This document shows, piece by piece, positions 52,960-60,967 of a stretch of DNA of 64,000 bases (the first letter of the stretch is position 1; each line of letters opens with the position of its first letter). The DNA lies in NCBI GenBank assembly GCA_945952465.1, contig CAMFIB010000001.1:1612001-1676000 (forward strand), in the 5' to 3' direction. The stretch comes from an uncultured Pseudomonadota bacterium (GTDB lineage Bacteria > Pseudomonadota > Gammaproteobacteria > Burkholderiales > Burkholderiaceae_C). A program made the position numbers and the translations under genes. Under the pieces are notes generated by a model. That model saw only the letters and a program-made list of their open reading frames with translations. It was not told where the DNA came from and made no database searches.

Positions 52960-53528
52960 CAGTCCTCGATGCCGCGCTGAGCCGGAATGCCGGCGTTGAA
53001 CGCGTGTTTGATCTTGGTCATCTCGGTCACCGTGTCGGCCAGTTCGATGATCTCGGGCGGGCAGCGCCGGCCGGTCAGGCAGACGTGCACGTCCTTGGGC
53101 CGCTCGCGCAGCGTGGCCAGCACGTCGTCCAGCGGCAGCCAGCCGTAGATCAGCGGGTAGGTGATTTCGTCGAGCACGACGAGGAAATGTTCACCCCCGA
53201 GGATGGTGGCTTTGGCCTTCTGCCAGCCGTCGCGTGCGAGCTGTGCGGAGTGCTCCAGGTCCTGACTTTTCCATGAAAAACCGTCGCCGAGCCCTTCGAT
53301 CGGCAGGCCGATCTGCTCGAACATGCGGTGCTCGCCGAAACGCGCGCTGGGCACCTTCATGAACTGGTAGATCTTCACCGCCTTGCCGCGGCCGTGGGCA
53401 CGCAGCGCGAGGCCGAAGGCTGCGGTGCTCTTGCCCTTGCCGTCACCGGTGTTGACGATGACGAGGCCGCGACGCTCGCCCTCGGGCTTCTCATAGGGTT
53501 TGGCGGTGGGCGGGGTTTCGATCTGCAT
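52959..53528 (-). CDS. cobO: Cob(I)yrinic acid a,c-diamide adenosyltransferase
   Basis: CobO/BtuR-type ATP:corrinoid adenosyltransferase, making the Co-C bond of adenosylcobalamin. 189 residues. The P-loop GDGKGKSTAAFGLALRAHGRG (about 29-49), KIYQFMKVP, VVLDEITYPLIYGWLPLDDV (about 117) and LTGRRCPPEIIELADTVTEM are typical. It lies 19 nt after the ABC ATPase gene and overlaps cbiB by 1 nt. Confidence 0.95.
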   Translation of the reverse strand: MQIETPPTAKPYEKPEGERRGLVIVNTGDGKGKSTAAFGLALRAHGRGKAVKIYQFMKVPSARFGEHRMFEQIGLPIEGLGDGFSWKSQDLEHSAQLARDGWQKAKATILGGEHFLVVLDEITYPLIYGWLPLDDVLATLRERPKDVHVCLTGRRCPPEIIELADTVTEMTKIKHAFNAGIPAQRGIED

Positions 53529-53547
53529 GGTGATTCTCAGAATTCGG

Positions 53548-54309
53548 TCATCGGGGCACGGCCAGCCACTGCTGGCCGATGCGGTGCACCGCGAGGCGCT
53601 GGCCGAAGACGGCGCTCAGTGCGGCGTGGGTGGCGGGGTGGTCGCAGGGGCCGTGGTGCAGCACGCGGCCGCCGTCCATCACGACGAGGTCGTGCGCCTG
53701 CAGCGCGATCGAGATCTCGTGCAGCACGCTGACCACCGTGCGGCCGGCGGCGGTTTCGGCGCGCACCAGGTCCATCCAGTCGGCCTGGTGTGGCGGGTCG
53801 AGGTTGGCGAGCGGTTCGTCCATCAGCAGCAGATCGGCCTGCACCGCCAGCGCGCGGGCCAGCAGCACCCGCTGGCGCTCGCCACCGGAGAGCGCACCGA
53901 GCGAGCGAGCGCGCCAGTCCCAGGCCTGAGTGGCGCGCAGCGCCGCCTCCACCGCCGCGCGGTCGGCGGCCGAGGGCGGCGCCAGCCAGGGCTGGTGCGG
54001 CAGCCGGCCGAGCATGGCGACGTCGAACACGCTGAGGTCTTCGGCGCCGGTCTCGCCCTGGCCCAGCCACGACATCGCGCGCGCCCGTTCGCGGCCCGGC
54101 AGCCCCGTCAGCGGCCGGCCGAACAGCGCGACCTCGCCGCGGTGCGGCAGCAAACCAGCCAGCGCTTTCAGCAGCGTCGATTTGCCGGCGCCGTTGGGGC
54201 CGACGATGGCGGTCCATCGGCCGCGCGGCACAGCCACGTCTATGCCATGCAGCACCTCGGTACCGCCGAGCGACGCAGTGAGGCCACGCGCTTCGATCGC
54301 CGCGTTCAC
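53548..54309 (-). CDS. btuD: Vitamin B12 ABC importer, ATP-binding subunit
   Basis: 253-residue FepC/BtuD-type ATPase. Walker A GPNGAGKSTLLKALAGLL (about 36-53), Q-loop in MSWLGQ, signature LSGGERQRVLLARALA (about 142), Walker B LLLMDEPLANLD, and a switch His in VSVLHEIS. The start is GTG at 54309, overlapping the btuC stop (GTGA); an open extension upstream to 54351 lies inside btuC. With BtuC and BtuF it would move cobalamin across the inner membrane. Confidence 0.93.
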   Translation of the reverse strand: MNAAIEARGLTASLGGTEVLHGIDVAVPRGRWTAIVGPNGAGKSTLLKALAGLLPHRGEVALFGRPLTGLPGRERARAMSWLGQGETGAEDLSVFDVAMLGRLPHQPWLAPPSAADRAAVEAALRATQAWDWRARSLGALSGGERQRVLLARALAVQADLLLMDEPLANLDPPHQADWMDLVRAETAAGRTVVSVLHEISIALQAHDLVVMDGGRVLHHGPCDHPATHAALSAVFGQRLAVHRIGQQWLAVPR

Positions 54310-55313
54310 AGCACACCCCCCTCGCGGCCACGGCGACGGTGCATCAGCCACAGCAGGTAGCTGCCGCCGAGCAGCGCGGTGAGCACCCCCACCGGCAGTT
54401 CCTGCGGCGCGATGATCCAGCGGGCCAGCACGTCGGCGGCCACCAGCAGCGTGCCGCCCATCAGCGCGCTCAGCACCACCAGCCGGCCGTGGGTGGTCTT
54501 GACGATGGAGCGCACCAGGTGCGGCGCGGCCAAACCCACGAAGGCGATCAGCCCCGTCTGCGCGACCGCTGCGCCGGTCGAGAGCGCCAGCACCGCGACC
54601 AGCGCCACGCGCACCGCCGCCAGCGGCAGGCCCAGGCTGGCGGCCGTAGCCTCGCCGAGCGCCAGCCCGTCAAGCGCGCGACCCAGCGCCCAGGCCACCA
54701 GCGCAGCCGGCAGCAGCACGGCCACCATCACGCCGCACGAGGCCCAGCCGACGAAACCGGTGCTGCCCAGCATGAAGGCCTGCATGGCCTGCAGGATGTC
54801 CGGCGCCGCCAGCGTGACGAGGTCGCGCGCGGCGCCCAGCACCACGCCGACGATGACGCCGGCCAGCAGCAGCCGCAGCGTGTGCTGCGCGCCCTTGGCC
54901 AGCGCCAGCGTCAGCAGCACACCGGCCACCGCGCCGGCGAAGGCCGCGCCGGTCAGGCCCAGCCGCACCAGCCACTGCGTGGCGAACGGCGAGGCACCGA
55001 ACAACGCCAGCGCCAGCGCCACGCCGAGCGCCGCGCCGGTCGCGCTGCCCAGCAGGTAGGGGTCGGCCAGCGGGTTGCGGAACAGGCCTTGCGCCACCGC
55101 GCCAGCCAGCCCCAGCAGGCCGCCGGCCACCCAGGCGCCCAGCGTGCGCGGCAGCCGGATCTCCCAGACGATCTGCCACGCCACCGGGTCGTGCCACGCG
55201 CGCAGCACGCTCTCGAAACCGGTGCTGCCCACGCCCACGCCCACCGCGAGCACGGCCAGGCCCACCAGCAGCAGGCCAATCGCGAGGGCGGCCGCCCGGC
55301 CTGCGCTGCTCAT
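54306..55313 (-). CDS. btuC: Vitamin B12 ABC importer, permease subunit
   Basis: 335-residue FecCD/BtuC-family permease with about ten TM helices. Key stretches: RLPRTLGAWVAGGLLGLAGAVAQGLFRNPLADPYLLGSATGAALG (about 54-98), SLGLPLAAVRVALVAVLALSTGAAVAQTGLIAFVGLAAPHLVRSI (coupling region, about 226-270), and ELPVGVLTALLGGSYLLWLMHRRR at the end. The start at 55313 lies five nt after the VOC gene stop. B12 specificity is assigned from the operon. Confidence 0.92.
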   Translation of the reverse strand: MSSAGRAAALAIGLLLVGLAVLAVGVGVGSTGFESVLRAWHDPVAWQIVWEIRLPRTLGAWVAGGLLGLAGAVAQGLFRNPLADPYLLGSATGAALGVALALALFGASPFATQWLVRLGLTGAAFAGAVAGVLLTLALAKGAQHTLRLLLAGVIVGVVLGAARDLVTLAAPDILQAMQAFMLGSTGFVGWASCGVMVAVLLPAALVAWALGRALDGLALGEATAASLGLPLAAVRVALVAVLALSTGAAVAQTGLIAFVGLAAPHLVRSIVKTTHGRLVVLSALMGGTLLVAADVLARWIIAPQELPVGVLTALLGGSYLLWLMHRRRGREGGVL

Positions 55314-55317
55314 CCGG

Positions 55318-55710
55318 TCACTTGCCGTCGTGCCACTGTGCGAAGTGCAGCAGCACACCGGCCGGGTCGATCACATGCGTGACCAGCGCGCCGTAAGGCT
55401 GCTCGGCCGGCGGGCTGACGCGCGCGCCGGGAAACTCGCCGGTGGCAATGACGCGCTCGGCGAGCGCGTGCCAGGCCATCGCGTCGTCCACCGACAGGTG
55501 CAGCATGGTGTTCTCGGCCCACTCCTTCTGGTAGTAGGCCTGCAGGTAGAAACGGGTGTCGCCGCGCTCCAGCAGCGCGAGGTTGGCGTCGGCGTAGCCT
55601 TCCGTCCATCCGAGCGCGGCGTAGAAGCGGCGCGACAGCGCGTAGTCTTTCGCGGGCACGAAGGCCCGCAGGTCGGTCGCGTGGGGTTGCGGTTGTGTGT
55701 TTGCGGTCAT
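55318..55710 (-). CDS. VOC (glyoxalase/bleomycin-resistance) family protein
   Basis: 130-residue single-module VOC protein. LRAFVPAKDYALSRRFYAALGWTEGYADANLALLERGDTRFYLQAYY gives the first beta-alpha-beta-beta-beta unit, and YGALVTHVIDPAGVLLHFAQW the second. Metal-binding His/Glu residues are possible in MLHLSV and LLHFAQW. The ATG at 55710 (after AGGTGG) is one nt downstream of the btuF stop. It interrupts the btuF-btuC-btuD importer set, so it is certainly in the same transcript. Its role in B12 metabolism is unknown. Confidence 0.87.
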   Translation of the reverse strand: MTANTQPQPHATDLRAFVPAKDYALSRRFYAALGWTEGYADANLALLERGDTRFYLQAYYQKEWAENTMLHLSVDDAMAWHALAERVIATGEFPGARVSPPAEQPYGALVTHVIDPAGVLLHFAQWHDGK

Positions 55711-55711
55711 G

Positions 55712-56581
55712 TCATCCACCTTTCTCGATCAGACATTTCGCCATCAGCCGGGCTGCCTCGGCCATGCGCGGCCCGGGCCGCACCAGCACGTCGGACTCGT
55801 CGGCGGTGAACACGCAGACGCGGTCTTCGCGCAGCGCGCGCATGCCGGCCCAGCCGGGGCGCTGCGCCATGCCCTGCACGTTGCGCTGGCCGATCATGAT
55901 GACGTCGGGGTTGGCGCGCACCACGTATTCGGGGTTGATGCGCGGGAACGGGCCCAGCTCCGGCGTGACGATGTTGCGCGCACCCAGCCGCGCCATCAGC
56001 TCGCCGATGAAGGATTGTGGCCCCGCCGCGAAACCGCCGATGCTCACCTCGTAGTACACGCGCAGCGGCGCCGCGCGCCGGGGCATGGCCTGCGCCACCG
56101 CCGACACGCCGGCGTCGATCGCTCGCCAGATGCGCCCCGCGTCGCGCACCTCCAGCAGCTCGCCGATGCGGGCCATCACGCGCTGCGCGCCGGCCGCGCT
56201 CTTGGGTTCCATGGCCAGCACCTTCAGCCCCAGCGCTTCCAGCCGCTCCACGCCGCGCGAGCTGATGGCGGCCAGCACCACGTCGGGCTTCAGCGCCACC
56301 ACGGCCTCGATGTTGGGGTCGACACCCCCACCCACCTGCGGCAGCGCCTTCACCGCCGCCGGAAAGTTGGAGTAGCGGTCGACGCCGACGAGGCGCCGGC
56401 ATTCGCCCAGCTCGCAGACCGTTTCGGTCAGCGACGGCAGCAGCGAGACGATGCGCTGCGGCGGCTGCGCGAAGGTGACGGTGACGCCCCGGTCGTCGGT
56501 CACCGTCACCGGCGCAGACCGGGCGGCGGCGGCCAGCGCGGCCAGCGCCACGCACGCGAGCGCTTTTTTCCAGAAACTCAT
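55712..56581 (-). CDS. btuF: Vitamin B12 periplasmic binding protein
   Basis: 289-residue class III periplasmic binding protein with a signal peptide (LACVALAALAAAARSA). The Fe/B12-type domain has PQRIVSLLPSLTETVCELG, LVGVDRYSNFP, IEAVVALKPDVVLAA, and a second lobe with NPEYVVRANPDVIMIGQRN. A single long helix joins the lobes. It captures cobalamin delivered by BtuB and hands it to BtuCD. The start overlaps the cobU stop (ATGA). Confidence 0.92.
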   Translation of the reverse strand: MSFWKKALACVALAALAAAARSAPVTVTDDRGVTVTFAQPPQRIVSLLPSLTETVCELGECRRLVGVDRYSNFPAAVKALPQVGGGVDPNIEAVVALKPDVVLAAISSRGVERLEALGLKVLAMEPKSAAGAQRVMARIGELLEVRDAGRIWRAIDAGVSAVAQAMPRRAAPLRVYYEVSIGGFAAGPQSFIGELMARLGARNIVTPELGPFPRINPEYVVRANPDVIMIGQRNVQGMAQRPGWAGMRALREDRVCVFTADESDVLVRPGPRMAEAARLMAKCLIEKGG

Positions 56582-57192
56582 GTCGCGCAGTCCTTCACGG
56601 TCAGCGGCAGGCCGGCCACCATCAGCGTCACGCGGGCGCAGGCGGCCGCCACCGCCTGGTTCAGCCGGCCCAGTTCATCGACGAAGCCGCGCACCTCGCG
56701 GCCCATTGGAATCACGCCCAGCCCGATCTCGTTGCCGACCAGCACCACCGGGCCCGGCGCGCCCGAGATTGCTCCTGAAAGTGAAGCAAACTCTTCAGCA
56801 ATGGCGCCGACTTGCGGCCGATTTTTCATGAAATCAGAAGTGTTGGCCGGCATCAGGCGGTGGGTGAGCCAGAGCGTGAGGCAGTCCACCACCACCAGCG
56901 TGTCGGCGCGGCTGTTCGCGGTGATGGCCTCGGCCAGAGCCAGCGGCTCCTCCACCGTGGCCAGGCCCGGCACCCGTTCGGCACGGTCGCGCCGGTGACG
57001 GGCAATGCGCTCGGCCATCTCGGCGTCACCGGCCTGGGCGGTGGCAATGAGCACCGCGCGGCGCGGCGCGGCGCCGGCCAGCCAGGCCGCAGCCATCGCC
57101 TCGGCCCGTCGCGACTTGCCGCTGCGCTGCCCGCCGAGGATCAGTTCCGAGCGGGCGATGGTCACGGTGGGTTCAGGCACGGGTTCGGTCAT
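56578..57192 (-). CDS. cobU: Adenosylcobinamide kinase/guanylyltransferase
   Basis: CobU/CobP bifunctional enzyme: kinase then GMP transfer to adenosylcobinamide. 204 residues from the ATG at 57192; a GTG at 57216 would add eight. P-loop LILGGQRSGKSRRAE (about 18-32), IATAQAGDAEMAERIARHRRDR with the guanylylated His, TLVVVDCLTLWLTHRLM, and VLVGNEIGLGVIPMGREVRGFVDELGRLNQAVA are present. Between the DCLTLWL and VGNEIG motifs an extra segment of about 19 residues (about 123-141, NRPQVGA near its start) is encoded by a dispersed repeat. The gene follows btuB by 45 nt. Confidence 0.93.
   Translation of the reverse strand: MTEPVPEPTVTIARSELILGGQRSGKSRRAEAMAAAWLAGAAPRRAVLIATAQAGDAEMAERIARHRRDRAERVPGLATVEEPLALAEAITANSRADTLVVVDCLTLWLTHRLMPANTSDFMKNRPQVGAIAEEFASLSGAISGAPGPVVLVGNEIGLGVIPMGREVRGFVDELGRLNQAVAAACARVTLMVAGLPLTVKDCAT
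56771..56825 (-). repeat. 55-bp dispersed repeat, copy 3 (inside cobU)
   Basis: The end box GCTCCTGAAAGTGAAGC is at 56771-56787 (plus-strand reading) and the arm at 56788-56825, sharing the 32-base core with copies 1 and 2. It is read in the same frame as in dapE, giving NRPQVGAIAE against [10 protein letters not shown]. Confidence 0.88.
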
Positions 57193-57237
57193 GTCGGAAG
57201 CGGTGGAGCTTGCCACAGGGGCCGAACCCGCGTTGCC

Positions 57238-59058
57238 TCACTGCGGCTGGAAGCGCAGCGTCAGGTAGAACGCCCGACCCGCCTGGTTGTAGCCATAGGC
57301 CGTTTCGTAGGTCCGGTCCGTGGCGTTGTTCACGCGGGCCTGCAGCGTCCACGCCTTGCTCAGCGCGTAGTCGGCGGCGAGGTCCAGCGTGGTGAAGGCG
57401 CCGAGCGGCAGGGTGTTGGTGGCGTTGTCGAAGCGGTTGCCCAGGTGCAGCAGCGAGCCGCCGAACTTCCATGCGCCCACGCGGTAGTCGGCACCCAGCG
57501 TGGCCTGCTGTTCGGCGCGCCGGGGCAGCAGCTTGCCGGTCAGCTCGTTGCGCGGGTCCAGCGAGTCGAGCGACGCACGCAGTTGCAGGGCGCCGAGGTC
57601 GCCCTCGTACGACAGCGTCCACCCCTCGATGCGGGCCTGCGGCACGTTCTGCGGCAGCGTGGTGTTGGTGATGAAGCCGCGGATCTTGTTCTCGAAGCGC
57701 ACCAGCTTCACGACCTGGCCGGCTGCGCTGTAGCTGATGCCAACGTCGGTGTTGCGTCCGCGCTCGGGCTGCAGGTCGGGGTTGCCGAAGTTGGGAAAAT
57801 AGAGCTGGTTGAACGAGGGCGCCACGAAGCTGGTGCCGTGCGAGACGTTGAAGCGCCACGCCGGCAGGAACTGGTAGCCGTAGCCGGCGAACCAGGTGTT
57901 GGCGCTGCCGAACTGCGAGTTGCGGTCGCGCCGCACATTGACCTGCCAGCTGTGGCTGCCCGCGCTGCCGTTCAGGCCGGCGAACACGGCATCGATGCTG
58001 CGCGACTTCAACACGTAGTTGGTGGTGCTGTCCACGTCCTGGTCGCGCCGCTCGATGCCGACCAGCGCCACGCCGAGCGGCGTGTCGATCTCGTTCTGCC
58101 ACGAGACCTCGTTCTGCTCGGTGTTGAAGCGGCCGGGGCTGGACGCCACCGGGCTGTAGCTCTTGTCGCGGCTGGTGGACGCGCGCAGCTCGGTGCGCCA
58201 GATGTCGGAGACCTTGCCCTTCACGCCAAGGCCCAGCACCTGCGTGTTGAGCTTGGTGATGGAGTCGAGGCCCGGGCCGTCGTCGATGTGCGTCAGGCCG
58301 TTCGAGAGCAGCAGCGTGCCCGACACCGACCAGTCCTTGTTGACGGCATAGCTGAAAGAGCCATTGACGGCGTCCTGGTCGAAGGGGTCGCGGTCGGCGT
58401 TGTAGTTGCCAAACTGCACGTTCGGGTTGGTGGCCGAGAAGCCCTTCTCGCGGGTCTTCTGCAGCCCGATCGCGTAGGTCAATGCCCCCTGGCCACCGGT
58501 GGTACCGGCGGCGATCTGGCCGTAGCCCCGGCTGCCCACCGTGGCCGACGCATAGGGGTGCGAGCCGTCGGTGCCGCGGCGCGTGAAGATCTGCACCACG
58601 CCGCCCACGCCTTCGCTGCCGTACAGCGCCGAGGCCGGGCCCTTCAGCACCTCGATGCGCTCGATCATCTCGACCGGGATGTTGTCGAGGCTGGGCGTGC
58701 CGGCGGTGGCCGAGCCGTAGCGCACGCCGTCGATCAGCAGGATGGTGTGGCGGCTTTCGGTGCCGCGGATGAAGATCGACGAGGTCTTGCCCAGGCCGCC
58801 GTTGGCGCTCATCTGCACACCGGCCTGGCGCGTCAGCAGCTCGGAGAGCGTGCGGGCCGTCGAGCTCTCGATCGCCTGGCGGTCGATGACGACGACGTCG
58901 CTCACCAGCTCGTCGGTGCGGGTCGCGGTGCGCGTGGCGGTGATCACCGTTTCGGCCAGCGGGCGCTCGCCGGCGGTGGATTGGGCAACGGCCGGGAAAG
59001 CCGTGGTGATGGCGATCGCGCATGCGGCGAGCCGGAACGAAGGAACTCGAGTGGTCAT
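57238..59058 (-). CDS. btuB: TonB-dependent vitamin B12 receptor
   Basis: 606-residue outer-membrane receptor with a signal peptide (LAACAIAITTAFPAVAQ). A TonB-box-like stretch (AETVITATRTATR) is followed by the plug domain (ELLTRQAGVQMSANGGLGKTSSIFIRG, RIEVLKGPASALYGSEGVGGVVQIFTRR). A 22-strand barrel ends in LTLRFQPQ, close to the usual terminal aromatic. It is the first gene after the B12 riboswitch and is therefore expected to be repressed by cobalamin. The neighbouring btuFCD and cob genes confirm the assignment. Confidence 0.95.
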   Translation of the reverse strand: MTTRVPSFRLAACAIAITTAFPAVAQSTAGERPLAETVITATRTATRTDELVSDVVVIDRQAIESSTARTLSELLTRQAGVQMSANGGLGKTSSIFIRGTESRHTILLIDGVRYGSATAGTPSLDNIPVEMIERIEVLKGPASALYGSEGVGGVVQIFTRRGTDGSHPYASATVGSRGYGQIAAGTTGGQGALTYAIGLQKTREKGFSATNPNVQFGNYNADRDPFDQDAVNGSFSYAVNKDWSVSGTLLLSNGLTHIDDGPGLDSITKLNTQVLGLGVKGKVSDIWRTELRASTSRDKSYSPVASSPGRFNTEQNEVSWQNEIDTPLGVALVGIERRDQDVDSTTNYVLKSRSIDAVFAGLNGSAGSHSWQVNVRRDRNSQFGSANTWFAGYGYQFLPAWRFNVSHGTSFVAPSFNQLYFPNFGNPDLQPERGRNTDVGISYSAAGQVVKLVRFENKIRGFITNTTLPQNVPQARIEGWTLSYEGDLGALQLRASLDSLDPRNELTGKLLPRRAEQQATLGADYRVGAWKFGGSLLHLGNRFDNATNTLPLGAFTTLDLAADYALSKAWTLQARVNNATDRTYETAYGYNQAGRAFYLTLRFQPQ

Positions 59059-59148
59059 TGGAAACGAACGAAGGGACAGTGTCCTCGCCGGCCTCCCCGC
59101 CAGCGCATGGACGTGACAGCCCGCCGCAAGGCGCGACGGACCACTGCG

Positions 59149-59360
59149 TTGGCCGGTATCCGGGCTGACGGACCTGCTCCGACCGCCTTCCCGGCCGCGC
59201 ATGCGCGCTCGCCAGTGGCTGTTGATCGAAGCCGAACCGGTGTGAGAACCGGTTCGTCCGCTTACCGTTGCGGGGGCAGCGCAGGTTGGTCGGGCACCGT
59301 TGCGGCCCCTTCCCCCTGCTTCCCGTTGAACTGCGGGGTGTGAACCACACCGCGAGCACC
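59149..59360 (-). promoter_or_regulatory. Cobalamin (B12) riboswitch
   Basis: Read on the minus strand it starts with GGTGCTCGCGGTG, then GGGAAGCAGGG, the hallmark GCTGCCCCCGCAACGGTAAG (59261-59280), a GAACCGGTTCTCACACCGGTTC hairpin, AGCCACTGG, GGGAAGGCGG, and closes with CCCGGATACCGGCC. This is the conserved order of an adenosylcobalamin riboswitch. It ends about 90 nt before the btuB start, and a TAGAAT hexamer upstream (near 59386) may be the promoter -10. Confidence 0.95.
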
Positions 59361-59407
59361 AACCCTGATATTCTAAGCTCGCCCCCGCACCTACAATCAC
59401 CGCGACC

Positions 59408-59632
59408 ATGCCGGATTCTTCGCCCATCGACCAGATCGCCGAACGCGTGGACCGTCTGCTGGTGCGCTACGACGAACTGCAGCGCACCAACGCGCTGCTC
59501 GCCGCCCGCCTCGACGCGGTCACGCACGAGCGCGATTCGCTGCAGTCGCGCCTGAACGCCGCACGCACCCGCGTCGAAGCGCTGCTGGAGCGCCTGCCCG
59601 AGCCGGCCACCCCCAAGGACGGCACCGAATGA
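59408..59632 (+). CDS. ZapB-like coiled-coil protein
   Basis: 74 residues, almost entirely a coiled coil (IAERVDRLLVRYDELQRTNALLAARL, then SLQSRLNAARTRVEALLERL). The gene overlaps zapA by 4 nt (ATGA), the usual position of a small ZapB/TIGR02449-like coiled-coil partner in betaproteobacteria. A role in Z-ring organisation is inferred from position and shape. Divergent from the B12 riboswitch. Confidence 0.8.
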   Translation: MPDSSPIDQIAERVDRLLVRYDELQRTNALLAARLDAVTHERDSLQSRLNAARTRVEALLERLPEPATPKDGTE

Positions 59633-59958
59633 ACCAACTCGAGGTGCAGATCATGGGCCAGAGCTATCTGCTCGGCTGCCCGGAGGGCGGCGAGGCCCGC
59701 CTGCTCGAAGCGGTGGAACGGGTGGACACGCAGATGTGCAAGCTGCGCGACGCCGGCAAGGTGAAGGCACGCGACCGCATCGCGGTGCTGGCGGCGCTGA
59801 ACCTGGCCTTCGAATCGGTCGCCGCGCCGGCGCCCGTGACGCCCGCGCCGGTGGCCAGCGCCCACGCCGCGCCGCGCGACCCGGAAGAAGCGGCCAAACT
59901 CGCCGCTCTGCTGCAGAAGCTCGACGAAGCGCTGGGCGACGACGGCCGCCTGCTCTGA
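59629..59958 (+). CDS. zapA: Cell division protein ZapA
   Basis: 109-residue FtsZ-binding protein that cross-links protofilaments at the Z-ring. The N-terminal globular part has LEVQIMGQSYLLGCPEGGEARLLEAVERVDTQMCKLRDAGKVKARDRIAVLAALNLAFE, typical of ZapA. The C-terminal half is helical with an Ala/Pro-rich insert (about 65-80) before the coiled coil. No 6S RNA was seen downstream, as only 10 nt separate it from the convergent hydrolase gene. Confidence 0.9.
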   Translation: MNQLEVQIMGQSYLLGCPEGGEARLLEAVERVDTQMCKLRDAGKVKARDRIAVLAALNLAFESVAAPAPVTPAPVASAHAAPRDPEEAAKLAALLQKLDEALGDDGRLL

Positions 59959-59968
59959 GCGTGCCGCC

Positions 59969-60967
59969 TCAGACGTAGCGCGTGTCGATGAACTCGCGCA
60001 CGCGGCGGTACAGATCCACGCGGTTGATCTCCAGCGCCATGGCGTGCGTGCCGCGCGCCAGCATCTCCAACCGCTTGTAGGGCGCGGCCACCAGTTTGGA
60101 AAACAGTTCCTGCGCCATGTAGGGCGGCGTGTCCACGTCCCACTCGCCCAGCAGCAGCAGCGTGGGCACGCGGATGTCTTCCGGCACATAGGTCGGCTTG
60201 TTCGCGCACCAGCGCTCCATGAGGTCGGCCATCACGCCGTTGGGCGCCCGCACACCGTCGCCGCGCCGGGGCTCGGGTTCCAGCGCGGCCAGCGCGTCCC
60301 ACCAGCGGTCGTATTCGGCCTTGGGAATCACCTGCTCGGCGGTGGCGGCGTCGAGGCCGCTGACCCAGCGCTGGCGCATCTCGCCACGCGTCACGGTGCG
60401 GTAGGCGCTCATGAAGCTGTGGGCACTGGCCGCCAATGGCGCCGCCAGTTGCATCCAGCGCGCCATGGCGGCCGGCGCGCTGCGAATGACCCACAGCGGC
60501 GCGAACATCGTGAGGTGGCGCACCTTGTCGTTGTGGAGGGCGGTGTAGCCGCCGCCGATCGCCGTTCCCCACGACCAGCCGATCAGGTTGACGCGCTGCA
60601 CGCCCGCGCGCTGCCGCACAAACTCGACCACCGCCGCCAGATCGGCCACCGCCTCGGGTGTGCGTGCATAGGGTGCTCGCCGCTGCGGCGTGGCGGAACG
60701 CATGGCGGCCGAGCGGGTGGATCTGCCGTAGCCACGCACGTCGAACAAGTAGCTGTCGAAACCGTGGCGGGCCATGTAGTCCATCCACGAGCCGCCGCCG
60801 AACATCGGGTGGTCGAACGCCATCGAGCCGGGATAGGTGGCGCCGTGGATGAACACCACCACCTTCTGCTCGTCGAACCGCGCCACGCCTTCCGGCCGCT
60901 TGTTGCGGACGTGGATCTCCACGCCCCGCTCGGTGCTCGGAACGCGGAAGTCTTCGCTCACCACCAT
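59969..60967 (-). CDS. Alpha/beta hydrolase
   Basis: 332-residue alpha/beta-hydrolase. Oxyanion-hole region VVVFIHGATYPGSM (about 38-51), nucleophile elbow LIGWSWGTAIGG (Ser near residue 134), acid Asp near GEWDVDTPPYMAQELF (about 270), and a base His in ARGTHAMALE. No secretion signal. It overlaps the phaC stop by 1 nt (TGATG), so it is translated with PHA synthase; a PHA-depolymerase, thioesterase or lipase role is possible. The region between nucleophile and acid has a helical cap. Confidence 0.85.
   Translation of the reverse strand: MVVSEDFRVPSTERGVEIHVRNKRPEGVARFDEQKVVVFIHGATYPGSMAFDHPMFGGGSWMDYMARHGFDSYLFDVRGYGRSTRSAAMRSATPQRRAPYARTPEAVADLAAVVEFVRQRAGVQRVNLIGWSWGTAIGGGYTALHNDKVRHLTMFAPLWVIRSAPAAMARWMQLAAPLAASAHSFMSAYRTVTRGEMRQRWVSGLDAATAEQVIPKAEYDRWWDALAALEPEPRRGDGVRAPNGVMADLMERWCANKPTYVPEDIRVPTLLLLGEWDVDTPPYMAQELFSKLVAAPYKRLEMLARGTHAMALEINRVDLYRRVREFIDTRYV

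Noticed and set aside
59958-59969. 6S RNA gene downstream of zapA
   Set aside because: Only a 10-nt gap separates zapA from the next gene, so there is no room.
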